From positions 7,564,001-7,628,000 of the forward strand of contig NZ_CP109090.1 of the NCBI RefSeq assembly GCF_035917575.1: DNA of 64,000 nucleotides, given 5' to 3'. The stretch comes from Streptomyces sp. NBC_01788 (GTDB taxonomy: Bacteria > Actinomycetota > Actinomycetes > Streptomycetales > Streptomycetaceae). Under the pieces are notes generated by a model that was not told where the DNA came from, did not search any database, and saw only the letters and a program-made list of their open reading frames with translations. A program made the translations under genes and the position numbers. Position 1 is the first letter of the stretch; every line of letters starts with the position of its first letter. Positions 33,397 through 41,711 of this stretch are shown in pieces.

Positions 33397-34365
33397 ATGC
33401 AGTACGTGAAGCTCGGTTCGACGGGCCTCGAGGTGTCGCGGATCTGTCTGGGCTGCATGACCTACGGCGTGCCCGGCCGCGGTGCGCACGAGTGGACCCT
33501 CGACGAGGAGGCCTCGCGCCCGCTGATCCGGCAGGCGCTGGAGGCGGGGATCACCTTCTTCGACACGGCCAACGTCTACTCCGACGGCACGAGCGAGGAG
33601 ATCGTCGGCCGCGCGCTGCGCGACTTCGCCCGCCGTGACGACGTCGTCCTCGCCACCAAGGTGCACGGCCGGATGCGGCCGGGGCCCAACGGCGCCGGAC
33701 TCTCCCGTAAGGCGATCATGACGGAGATCGACCACAGCCTGCGCCGGCTGGGCACCGACTACGTCGACCTGTACCAGATCCACCGCTGGGACCCGCACAC
33801 ACCGGTCGAGGAGACCATGGAGGCGCTCCACGACCTGGTGAGGGCGGGCAAGGTCCGCTACATCGGGGGGAGTTCGATGGACGCGTGGCAGTTCTCCAAG
33901 GCCCAGTACACGGCCCTGCTGCACGGCTGGACCCGGTTCGTCTCCATGCAGAACCACTACAACCTGCTCTACCGCGAGGAGGAGCGGGAGATGCTTCCGC
34001 TGTGCGCGGACCAGGGCGTCGGCGTACTGCCGTGGAGCCCGCTGGCCCGCGGCCGCCTCACCCGGGACTGGGGCACCACCACCGAGCGCAGCGCCACCGA
34101 CGCCTTCGGCGGCCGGCTCTACCCGGAGGGCGACCGCGGCATCGTCGAGGCCGTCACCCGCGTCGCCGGTGACCGCGGGGTGCCGCGCGCCCAGGTCGCC
34201 CTCGCCTGGCTGCTGCGTCAGGACACGGTCACGGCGCCGATCGTGGGCGCGTCCAGGCCGGAGCACCTGCGGGACGCGGTGGCCGCCGTCGAACTGGAGC
34301 TGAGCGACAAGGAGGCCGAGGAACTGGAGGGGCCCTACACGCCGCACGCCGTCAGCGGTCACTGA
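33397..34365 (+). CDS. aldo/keto reductase
   Basis: A 322-residue AKR with the (beta/alpha)8 barrel. The N-terminus is [22 protein letters not shown]. The catalytic tetrad is Asp56 and Tyr61 ([11 protein letters not shown]), a lysine in [11 protein letters not shown], and a histidine in [10 protein letters not shown]. It is NADPH-dependent, reducing aldehydes or ketones. The close relatives are voltage-gated K-channel beta-subunit-like reductases. The start ATG follows GACAGGAGCAGCAACG. It may be read through from the repeat region, because the frame is open upstream. Confidence 0.93.
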   Translation: MQYVKLGSTGLEVSRICLGCMTYGVPGRGAHEWTLDEEASRPLIRQALEAGITFFDTANVYSDGTSEEIVGRALRDFARRDDVVLATKVHGRMRPGPNGAGLSRKAIMTEIDHSLRRLGTDYVDLYQIHRWDPHTPVEETMEALHDLVRAGKVRYIGGSSMDAWQFSKAQYTALLHGWTRFVSMQNHYNLLYREEEREMLPLCADQGVGVLPWSPLARGRLTRDWGTTTERSATDAFGGRLYPEGDRGIVEAVTRVAGDRGVPRAQVALAWLLRQDTVTAPIVGASRPEHLRDAVAAVELELSDKEAEELEGPYTPHAVSGH

Positions 34366-34473
34366 GGGCGGCAATTGCCGTGTGCATCGGGTAGTAATCG
34401 CATTCCATCCGCGGGAATTGACAATAGGTCAACTGGGTCCGCCGAGAGCGTTATGTACAAAACCGTGTGATCC

Positions 34474-34500
34474 CTTGTTGCTCGCCGCTGGCCTGTGCAA
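34474..34500 (+). promoter_or_regulatory. shared motif CTTGTTGC-N11-CTGTGCAA, copy 1
   Basis: CTTGTTGC (34474-34481), 11 bases, CTGTGCAA (34493-34500), 130 bases before the start of the first sigma-like/lectin gene. The same two words with the same spacing occur before the paralogue at 47445-47471, and the words are AT-rich against a GC-rich background. It may be a promoter or a binding site common to the pair. Confidence 0.6.
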
Positions 34501-34588
34501 AGGTGTGGCCAGTCGGCGAGCAGGCCATGGTCCTCCCTCTGAGCGGGGGACGTTCGAGATGTCGCACGCCTTCTTCGGCACGGACTTT

Positions 34589-34600
34589 TGGTATGGACCA
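34589..34600. promoter_or_regulatory. dre-like site upstream of first sigma-like/lectin gene
   Basis: TGGTATGGACCA has intact DasR-type arms TGGT-N4-ACCA, 30 bases before the start codon. Including 5 further bases it matches the site before the GH16 gene at 15 of 17 positions (TGGTAYGGACCAAKTCC). A weaker copy CGGTACGTACCA is upstream of the paralogue at 47579-47590. DasR binding is a guess. Confidence 0.35.
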
Positions 34601-34630
34601 AGTCCGCGGTGTGTATGGAGGAATGCAGCC

Positions 34631-36880
34631 GTGAAAGACCCGGGCATGTCCAATTCCCCCGCGTCGCCCGCTCCGTTCGGTACCACGGACGAGCAGTTGA
34701 GTGCCGAACTCCGGAAGTGGACGGGCGCCTCGCCCGCACTGCTGCCCGTGGGTGAACTCCTCGACCGGCACTGGGAGTCGGCCTTCGCCTACGCACGGCT
34801 GTGCACCGACGGGTCCCATCCCGCGGGCATGCTCACCACGGCGGCCTTCACCCGGCTGTTCGGCCAGTCCCTGCGGCAGTCCGGTCCGACGGCCGCCTGG
34901 CGGCCCCAACTGCTCGTCACCGTGAGGCGGATCGCGGGGGAGTGGAGTACGGACCACCGCCGGGAGATGCTGCACCCCGAGCTGCGGGCCGCGGACGCCG
35001 AGGGGGACCGGATCGCCGCGCGGCTGCTGCCGCCGGGCGACCGGCGGCTGCTGTCGCGGGCGTTCCAGCGGCTGCCGCAGACGGCCCGCGCCCTGCTGTG
35101 GCACGCCGAGGTCGAGGCCGAGCCGCTCGCCGTGCCGGCCCGGCTGCTCGGCCTCGACGAGGAGGACGCGCGCCTCGAACTCGAGCGTGCCCGGGAGCGG
35201 TTGCGCGAGGAGTGCCTCCAGGTCCACCGCGAGGTCGCACCCCGGCAGGAGTGCCTGCTCTACCTGCGGCTGCTCGACGTGACCCACCGTCGCGGCGGCG
35301 TCCACGTCGACCCCGACCTGCGTACGCACCTGGCCGGCTGCACGCACTGCCGGCAGACCGCCGACCAACTGGCCCAGTTCAACAGAGACCTGGGCGCCGC
35401 GCTGGCCGAGGGCGTCCTCGGCTGGGGCGCGGCCGGCTACCGCGCGCAATGCCTGGCCGGCCCCCCGGCCCCGACGGAACCGGCCCCCGAGCGAACCGCG
35501 CCCACCGCAGGCGAGCCCTTCACACCGGCATCACCGAAGACACCCGGAGAGGAGGACCCTTTCGCCCCGAACCCGGCCGGCCCACCGGCGGCCGACGACG
35601 CGTACCGGGGGCGGCGACCCGGCGCGGCGGGCCAGGGCGGTGCCCTGGGCGCGAACCCGCCCTCCTCTGCCGGGTCCCGCGACCCCGAGTCCGTGTCGGG
35701 CGTACCAGCTGAGGGCGAACTGTTCGCGCCGCCGGAATCGTTCGGTCTGCCGGCGGCCGATCAGGCCTGCCCGCCGGCGCCCGGCGCCCTCCACGAGGCC
35801 CAGCCCACCCCGGGCGGGCACCTCGTCCCGGAGGCGACCGACGCCGTGCCCTTCGTGGCCCCTTCGTCCGCCGAGCCCTGGGGTTCCGGCCCGCCGACCA
35901 TCACCCCGGCGCGCGGTCCGGGGGCCGGGCCGGGCGGGGAACCGGGCCCGGCGGAGCCCGGTGGCGCGGCAGCGGGACCGGGGGGCGGGACGGCCCGCCG
36001 GGGGCGGGTGGCGCGGAAGGCGGCGCGGCGGGTCGCGCGGCGGCGGAACGTGGCCATCGCCGTGGCGACGGTGAGCGGGCTGGTCGTACTGCCGTTCGCG
36101 CTGTGGGCGGTGCTCGGCTCCGGGGACGGGGCCCCCGCGCGCGCCGAGGGGCAGAAGCCCACCGAGCCGCCCGGCACCGGCGCTTCCGCCTCCGGACCGT
36201 CCTGGACCGGAGCCGGGACGGCGGCCAGGGGCACCCTGCGCGGACGGCTGCACAACGCCGCGTCCGGGCTGTGCGTCGGCCCCGTCGGCGAGAAGGCCGT
36301 CGAAGGCGCCGAGACCGAGCTGACGGCCTGCTCCTCGGCACCCGGCCAGCAATGGGTCTACGAGACCGACGGACTGCTGCGCAGCGGCGCCGCGCCCGCC
36401 CTGTGCCTGGACTCCCACCTCGGCTACTCGGTGCGGCTCGCCCCCTGCGTTGACGTCTCCCGGTCCGGCGCCAAGAACATCCGCTACGACTTCACCCTTC
36501 AGGGCACCCTCGTACCCCGCTTCGACCAGGACCTGGCCCTGACGCCCGCCGCCACCGACGGCGGCGGCGCCCTCGTGCTCAAGACCCGCGTGAAGGGCGA
36601 CACCCAGCGCTGGGCGATGGACACCACCATGCCGGAACTCCAGATGGAGGTGGTCAACTGGGACCTGGACGGCGGCTCGTCGGCCGGACCCCCGGCCCCG
36701 GCACCCGGCCCGTCGGACTCGGCGGTACCGGGCACACCGGCAGGCGGCACGCCCCGGACCACCCCGCCGCCCCCGGCCGCCGACGCCGGCACACCCGCCG
36801 TGGGCGGCTGCTCCTCCCACGGCCACCCCTGCTCCTGGAACGACCCGGACCGGCACCGCCACCACGGCGGCGGCCGCTGA
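34631..36880 (+). CDS. sigma-factor-like / zinc anti-sigma / TM / ricin-lectin protein, paralogue 1
   Basis: A 749-residue protein. Residues 40-110 resemble sigma-70 region 2 (LLDRHWESAFAYARL, MLTTAAFTRLFG). Residues 140-200 resemble region 4 (RAFQRLPQTARALLWHAEVEAEPL, then RLLGLDEEDARLELERARERLR). Residues 233-240 (HLAGCTHC) are an H-x3-C-x2-C motif as in zinc-bound anti-sigma factors, with another Cys at 208. A Pro/Gly-rich linker spans about 280-465, one membrane helix is at about 472-497, and a ricin-type beta-trefoil is at about 530-665. A Pro/His-rich tail follows. The N-terminus would be cytoplasmic and the lectin outside. The GTG start follows GGAGGA eight bases upstream. A close paralogue is at 47604. 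Confidence 0.8.
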   Translation: MKDPGMSNSPASPAPFGTTDEQLSAELRKWTGASPALLPVGELLDRHWESAFAYARLCTDGSHPAGMLTTAAFTRLFGQSLRQSGPTAAWRPQLLVTVRRIAGEWSTDHRREMLHPELRAADAEGDRIAARLLPPGDRRLLSRAFQRLPQTARALLWHAEVEAEPLAVPARLLGLDEEDARLELERARERLREECLQVHREVAPRQECLLYLRLLDVTHRRGGVHVDPDLRTHLAGCTHCRQTADQLAQFNRDLGAALAEGVLGWGAAGYRAQCLAGPPAPTEPAPERTAPTAGEPFTPASPKTPGEEDPFAPNPAGPPAADDAYRGRRPGAAGQGGALGANPPSSAGSRDPESVSGVPAEGELFAPPESFGLPAADQACPPAPGALHEAQPTPGGHLVPEATDAVPFVAPSSAEPWGSGPPTITPARGPGAGPGGEPGPAEPGGAAAGPGGGTARRGRVARKAARRVARRRNVAIAVATVSGLVVLPFALWAVLGSGDGAPARAEGQKPTEPPGTGASASGPSWTGAGTAARGTLRGRLHNAASGLCVGPVGEKAVEGAETELTACSSAPGQQWVYETDGLLRSGAAPALCLDSHLGYSVRLAPCVDVSRSGAKNIRYDFTLQGTLVPRFDQDLALTPAATDGGGALVLKTRVKGDTQRWAMDTTMPELQMEVVNWDLDGGSSAGPPAPAPGPSDSAVPGTPAGGTPRTTPPPPAADAGTPAVGGCSSHGHPCSWNDPDRHRHHGGGR

Positions 36881-36886
36881 ACGACG

Positions 36887-37381
36887 TCAGCGGTGGCGCG
36901 GCGGCGGGGGAGGGGGCATCGTCGTGAGGTCCGGGGCCGCCTCCGGCCACACCAGCAGCACCGCACAGGGCGCGTGGTCGACGGCGAACCGCGCCGCCGG
37001 GCCGAGACTGTGCGGGCCGAGCCGCGCGCGGTCGCCGTCGCGGGCGACCACCAGCAGGTCGGCGTCCTCCGCGGCCGCCACCACCTCGCGCTCCACCCGC
37101 CCGCGCCGCTCCATCAGGGTGCACGGCCGCCCGAGCCGGGCCGCCGCCGCCTCGAGGAGCTCGGCCGCCGACGTACCGCCGAGGTCCGTGAGCAGGTCGC
37201 CGGGGTCGCGTTCGGCTCGGCCGCGGCCGAGCAGCCCGGCGAAGGCCCCGTGCGCCACGGCGGGCACGTCCGGCCCGCTGACGTGCAGCAGGACGACGTC
37301 GGACGCGTGCGGAGCCTGGGTGCGTACGGCGTCCACGCAGGCGGGCCAGGTGCCCTCCACCAGCCAGGTGATCACACGCAT
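36887..37381 (-). CDS. universal stress protein (UspA-like)
   Basis: A 164-residue USP-fold protein: MRVITWLVEGTWPACVDAV, VVLLHVSGPDVP, ADLLVVARDGDR and LGPAARFAVDHAPCAVLLVWP. The ATP-binding loop G-x2-G-x9-G-S/T is only partly kept (DGDRARLGPHSLGPAAR), so nucleotide binding is uncertain. The C-terminal part ends in a Pro/His tail. It converges on the first sigma-like/lectin gene with only 6 bases between them. The permease gene lies 20 bases upstream on the same strand. Confidence 0.85.
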   Translation of the reverse strand: MRVITWLVEGTWPACVDAVRTQAPHASDVVLLHVSGPDVPAVAHGAFAGLLGRGRAERDPGDLLTDLGGTSAAELLEAAAARLGRPCTLMERRGRVEREVVAAAEDADLLVVARDGDRARLGPHSLGPAARFAVDHAPCAVLLVWPEAAPDLTTMPPPPPPRHR

Positions 37382-37401
37382 CCGCTCGCCCTCCTACGCC
37401 C

Positions 37402-38604
37402 TCACAGAATCTGGAGTGCTCCCCACAGTGCCACCACCGCGGGCACCAGCGCGGCCGGCACGGCCAGCAGGCCCAGCCGGGTGAACTCCCTCAGGTTCAC
37501 ACCGTGTTCGTGCTGGTGCACGATCCGCCGCCACAGCAGGGTCGCCAGGGACCCGGCGTAGGTGAGGTTCGGGCCGATGTTGACGCCGAGCAGCACGGCG
37601 AGGACCGCCCCCGGTCCGGCCGGTGCGGTCAGCGGCAGCAGGACCAGCACCGCGGGCAGGTTGTTGATCAGGTTGGCGAGCACGGCGGCCACCGCGGCGA
37701 CGGCGAGCAGCGCGGGCAGCCCCGTACCGCCGGGCAGGACGCGCCCGAGCGCCCCGGCGAGCCCGTTGTCGACCACCGCGCGGACCACGATGCCGAGGGC
37801 CAGTACGAAGGCGAGGAAGGCCGGTGCCGCGGCCCGCACCACGCTCAGCGCGGTCGCCCTGCGCCGCAGCAGCGCCCGCCCGGCCAGGACCAGCGCCCCC
37901 GCCAGCGCGGCCCACACCGGTGCCACGCCGAACGCGGAGGCCACGACGAACCCGGCGAGCGTGCAGGCCACGGTGACCAGGGGGAACAGCGGCAGTTCGG
38001 GCGGTTCACCGGTGGGCGGCGAGGGCACTGCGGCGACCAGGTCCCGGACGAAGAAGCGCCGGAACACCATGTACTCGGCGCCGATCGCGACCAGCCACGG
38101 CAGCGCCATCAGCGCCGCGAACCGGGTGAAGCTCAGCCCGCTCGCCGCGAACGCGAGCAGATTGGTGAGGTTGGAGACCGGCAGCAGCAGCGACGCGGTG
38201 TTGGACAGGTGCGTGCAGGCGTAGACGTGCGGTTTGGGCCGTACGCCGGTGCGGGCGGCGGTGGCGAACACGACCGGCGTCAGCAGCACGACCGTGGCGT
38301 CCAGGCTGAGCACGGCGGTGATGGCGGACGCCAGCGCGAACACGGAGGTCAGCAGCCGCACCGGGCGGCCGCGCGACCGGCGCGCCATCCACGCCCCGCA
38401 GGCTTGGAACAGCCCCTCCACGTCGCAGAAGTGGGCGAGCATCAGCACCGCGGCGAGGAACCCGACCACCGGCCCCAGCCGCTCCGCCTCCGCCCGTGCG
38501 TGGTCGAGGCCGATCGCGCCGGTGGCGACGGCGATCCCGGCGGCGGGCACGGCCATGACCGCCTCGGGCCAGCCGAACGGACGGACGACGGCCCAGGCGA
38601 GCAC
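37402..38604 (-). CDS. ArsB/SLC13-type ion permease
   Basis: A permease of at least 400 residues with about ten hydrophobic segments (GFLAAVLMLAHFCDVEGLF, TAVLSLDATVVLLTPVVFATA, NTASLLLPVSNLTNLLAFAASG, VAAVLANLINNLPAVLVLLPL, LGVNIGPNLTYAGSLATLLWRRI). The conserved SNTASLLLPVSNLTNL and NNLPA motifs are of the arsenite/dicarboxylate ion-transporter superfamily. No arsR or arsC is near. GTG 38604 would drop part of the first helix. The frame stays open to a CTG at 38652 that gives LNTPLAEALSVVLL, with GAGGAA eight bases before it. Confidence 0.87.
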   Translation of the reverse strand: MLAWAVVRPFGWPEAVMAVPAAGIAVATGAIGLDHARAEAERLGPVVGFLAAVLMLAHFCDVEGLFQACGAWMARRSRGRPVRLLTSVFALASAITAVLSLDATVVLLTPVVFATAARTGVRPKPHVYACTHLSNTASLLLPVSNLTNLLAFAASGLSFTRFAALMALPWLVAIGAEYMVFRRFFVRDLVAAVPSPPTGEPPELPLFPLVTVACTLAGFVVASAFGVAPVWAALAGALVLAGRALLRRRATALSVVRAAAPAFLAFVLALGIVVRAVVDNGLAGALGRVLPGGTGLPALLAVAAVAAVLANLINNLPAVLVLLPLTAPAGPGAVLAVLLGVNIGPNLTYAGSLATLLWRRIVHQHEHGVNLREFTRLGLLAVPAALVPAVVALWGALQIL

Positions 38605-38746
38605 GGCGACGAGCAGGACGACCGAGAGTGCCTCGGCCAGCGGCGTGTTCAGAGCGGTGTTCCTCAGGACGTGACCGATGGTGCACGCCCATCAAAGCAA
38701 AGGACCGTGCCGTACCTTCACGCGAGAGCGCCGCGGACGGGCCGGG

Positions 38747-39481
38747 TCAGGGCTCGCTGCCGGGGCTGAAGACCGTCAGGAACACCGAGGAGGCGTTGCC
38801 GCCCACAGGCACCTGGCCGGCCGTCCACTTCACCGTGAGGTGGTCGCGTTCGTCGGGTGGCGTGACGATCAGCGACGCGGGCTTCGCCGTCCTCGCCCCA
38901 CTCACTCCGGGGTTGGAGAAGGTCAGTCCCGCCCAGGCGCTCCGGCCGGGCTTCAGCGTCACCGTGGTGGGCGTGCCCGAGGACCGCTTCGGGTCCGGGC
39001 CGAGCTGCCTGCCGGAGGCGTCCACGAAGGCGGCGCCGGGATAGCCGCGCACGGTGCAGGTGCGGCCGGAGGTGTTCGTCAGGACGACCGGGAAGTTCTC
39101 CTGCCCGGCGCCCGGGTTCTCGCGGCCCACCGACGCCCTGAGTTCGGAGGTGTGGCAACGGGTGCTCGCGGCGGAGGCACCGGTGCCACCGGTGTGCCGG
39201 GCGGTGCCCGGGGCGGAGGTGGCCGTGCTCTTCGGGGGTGCGGCGCCGACGCTGGGAGCCGAGCTCGTGCCGGGTGCCGTGCCGGGTGCCGTGCCGGGTT
39301 CCGTACCGGGGGCCGTCCCGGCGGTGGTGTCGCCGGTCGCGGGCGCGGCGGTGCCGGACACCCTCTGCGGAGCGCCGCTCGCGCCGCTGCCGTGGCCGCA
39401 GGCGGTCAGCGGCAGGCCCAGTACGGCGACCGCACCGACGAGCAGGGCCGCCCGGCGGGCGGACGGGGACTTGTGCGCCAT
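38747..39481 (-). CDS. DUF4232-domain lipoprotein
   Basis: A 244-residue lipoprotein. The lipobox LPLTAC puts the acylated cysteine at Cys28. Residues 45-105 are a Thr/Ala/Pro/Gly linker with near-repeats TAPGT(A/E)PGTAPG, encoded by 12-base units in the DNA near 39260-39310. DUF4232 follows: RCHTSELRASVG, FPVVLTNTSGRTCTVRGYPGAAFVD, RSAWAGLTFSNPGVSG and HLTVKWTAGQVP. It is a cell-surface protein of unknown function. The ATG has AGGAG eight bases upstream. Confidence 0.9.
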   Translation of the reverse strand: MAHKSPSARRAALLVGAVAVLGLPLTACGHGSGASGAPQRVSGTAAPATGDTTAGTAPGTEPGTAPGTAPGTSSAPSVGAAPPKSTATSAPGTARHTGGTGASAASTRCHTSELRASVGRENPGAGQENFPVVLTNTSGRTCTVRGYPGAAFVDASGRQLGPDPKRSSGTPTTVTLKPGRSAWAGLTFSNPGVSGARTAKPASLIVTPPDERDHLTVKWTAGQVPVGGNASSVFLTVFSPGSEP

Positions 39482-39735
39482 GTTCCACACTCCTGGGTCG
39501 CTCGCACGCGGTGACCGCGTGCCTCCGGCGCCGGGTGCGCCGTCATGAGTGTCCGATGCGCGGACCGGGCGAAAAGTTCGCGACCGTTCGCACCTCTTTT
39601 CCGGGACTTCTTCCCGTGTCCTTCTCCGGTGACTGCCGCCCGCGCGTCTCTCCCGGTGACTCTTCCCGCGCGGAGCCCGGGCGGCCCTCGCCCGAACGGG
39701 TCAAGCCGCGCTCGCCCGTACGAGGCCCTACGGGT

Positions 39736-41100
39736 TCACGTGACGCGCAGGGAGCGCAGTACGCCGTCGGTCGTGTCGCCGCCGCCGTGCTGGCGGATCT
39801 GCACGTACACCTGCGGCTGCCCGCCGCCCGCCGGGACCAGCGCGGTCTCCGTGAGCCGGCCGCCGCCGGGGCAGTCGCTCCAGGTCCGGACCCGGCCGTG
39901 CCACCGCCCGCCGGTGTAGGCGCGGGCGCCGTCGTAGTGGCAGTACGGATGGCCGAGCGCGTCGACGCGGGCGGTGACGTCGCCGTGCTCGCTCAGGCCG
40001 GCGAACACCCCGCTCACGTCGGCCCCGAGGTCCTGCCACCGGGACAGGTCGACGGCGACGGCGAGCCCCGGCTCGTGCCCGGCGGGCAGCCCCAGCGCCG
40101 CCGGGTCCCAGCCGGAGTCGCGCAGCTGGCGCCCCCAGCCGTCCGGCACCCGCACCGCGATCCGGCCCGTGGCGTCCTCGACGTCGACCCCGGACGCCGA
40201 GGACGACAGGTCCACCAGGGCGAAAACGGCCCCGACGACGGCGACGGTGGCCACGGCGGCGGCGAGCATCGCGGCCCTGGACCGCCCGCGCGGGCGGACG
40301 GCGGACGCCCGGGCCGAGGCCAGCCGGTCCAGTTCGTCCGCGAACGCCTCGGCGGTGGGCCAGCGCCGTTCGCGGTCCGGCTCCAGGGCCCGCGTCAGGG
40401 CCCGCGCGACGCCGGGGTCGAGGCCCGGCCGCAGCCGCTCGGGCCGTACCACCGCGCCGGGTTCGGCGGGCACAGTGCCGGTGACGAGCCGGTAGCCGAC
40501 CGCGCCGAGGCCGTAGACGTCCGCCCGCGCGTCGATGCCCGCGCCGGGCCCGGCCTGCTCCGGCGGCCGGTACCCGGCCGAACCCGCCGCCAGCGTCAGC
40601 CCCGAGGCCTGCGCCAGGCTCTTGGCGAGGCCGAGGTCGGCGAGCAGCACCCGGCGGGTGCCGTCCGGCGCGGTGCGCAGCAGCACGTTGCTCGGCTTGA
40701 CGTCCCGGTGCACGATGCCCGCCTCGTGCAGGGCGTGTGCGGAGCGGGCGGCCAGCGCGGTCAGCCGCAGGGCCTCGGGCACCGGCAGCGGGCCGGCGGC
40801 GAGCAGGTCGTCGAGGGTGCCGGCGTCGGCGTACTCCATGACGAAGTACGGTCTGCCGTCAGGGAGTTCGCCGATGTCGTAGACCTGAGCCACCCGGGAC
40901 GAGCCGGCCCGGCGCAGCAGCCGTGCCTCGGTCAGGAACCGTTCGCGCACGTCGAGGCGGTGGGACCAGTTCTCGGCGAGCACCTTGACGGCCACGGGGG
41001 CCTCGAGCTCGTCGTCGTGGGCGAGCCACACCGTGCCGAAGGCGCCCGTGCCCAGGCGCCGTTCGAGCCGGTAGCGGCCGATCCGCTCGAGGGAGTGCAT
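39736..41100 (-). CDS. transmembrane Ser/Thr protein kinase
   Basis: A 454-residue Hanks-type kinase. The glycine loop is GTGAFGTVW, the ATP lysine is Lys39 (VAVKVL), the catalytic loop is HRDVKPSN (Asp133), and the metal loop is DLGLAK (Asp155). A GYRPPEQ activation/P+1 segment and DVYGLGAVGYRLVTG follow. A single membrane helix is at about 279-301, and an extracellular part of about 150 residues resembles neither PASTA nor beta-propeller sensors (GRIAVRVPDGWGRQLRDSGWDPA, QPQVYVQIRQHGG). The start codon overlaps the divergent sigma factor region, with 46 bases between them. Confidence 0.92.
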   Translation of the reverse strand: MHSLERIGRYRLERRLGTGAFGTVWLAHDDELEAPVAVKVLAENWSHRLDVRERFLTEARLLRRAGSSRVAQVYDIGELPDGRPYFVMEYADAGTLDDLLAAGPLPVPEALRLTALAARSAHALHEAGIVHRDVKPSNVLLRTAPDGTRRVLLADLGLAKSLAQASGLTLAAGSAGYRPPEQAGPGAGIDARADVYGLGAVGYRLVTGTVPAEPGAVVRPERLRPGLDPGVARALTRALEPDRERRWPTAEAFADELDRLASARASAVRPRGRSRAAMLAAAVATVAVVGAVFALVDLSSSASGVDVEDATGRIAVRVPDGWGRQLRDSGWDPAALGLPAGHEPGLAVAVDLSRWQDLGADVSGVFAGLSEHGDVTARVDALGHPYCHYDGARAYTGGRWHGRVRTWSDCPGGGRLTETALVPAGGGQPQVYVQIRQHGGGDTTDGVLRSLRVT

Positions 41101-41146
41101 GCGACTATCATGCCTGCCGCGGGATCGACGCAAAGGGGGCCTTGTC

Positions 41147-41698
41147 GTGCAGAACGCCGCGCCGGTCGAAGACCTCGCCCGCCGTGCCGCCGCCGGTGAC
41201 GGCGCCGCGCTGGAGGCCCTGCTCCAGCAGGTCCGGCCCGAGGTGGTCGGGCGTTGCGGGCGTTTCCTGCCCTGCCGCGAGGACGCCGAGGAGGCGGCGC
41301 AGGACGTACTGCTCCAGATCGCGCGCGGGATCACCTCCTTCGAGGGCCGCAGCCGCTTCAGTACCTGGCTCTACACGGTCGTCGCCAACTGCTGCCGCCA
41401 GAAGTACCGGGAGCTCAAGCGCCGCGCCGCCGAGCAGCCCGCGCGGATCGAGCCCGCGACGTACGCCGACCCGCGCACCACGAGCGTCATCGCGGGCTCC
41501 CGGGTGGACCTGCTGGAGGCGCTGGACCGGCTGGAGCGGGAGCACCCCCATCTGGTGGCGCCGCTGGTGTACCGGGACATCTGCCGGCTGGAGTACGCCG
41601 AGGCCGCCGAGCGGGCGGGCGTTGTGCTCGGCACGTTCAAGTCGCGGCTGCACGAGGCGCGCCGGCGGGTACGGCCCTGGCTGGCCGACGGATCCTGA
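41147..41698 (+). CDS. ECF-type RNA polymerase sigma factor
   Basis: A 183-residue ECF factor. Region 2 is in LARRAAAGDGAALEALLQQVRPEV, CREDAEEAAQDVLLQIARGI and FEGRSRFSTWLYTVVANCCRQKYREL. Region 4 is in LDRLEREHPHLVAPLVYRDICRLEYAEAAERAGVVLGTFKSRLHEARRRVRPW. No anti-sigma gene is adjacent; instead a transmembrane kinase is encoded divergently, 46 bases away. Kinase-controlled ECF factors are known in other groups, so regulation by phosphorylation is a fair guess. GTG 41147 follows AAAGGGGG. Confidence 0.9.
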   Translation: MQNAAPVEDLARRAAAGDGAALEALLQQVRPEVVGRCGRFLPCREDAEEAAQDVLLQIARGITSFEGRSRFSTWLYTVVANCCRQKYRELKRRAAEQPARIEPATYADPRTTSVIAGSRVDLLEALDRLEREHPHLVAPLVYRDICRLEYAEAAERAGVVLGTFKSRLHEARRRVRPWLADGS

Positions 41699-41711
41699 GA
41701 CCCGGCCGGGC

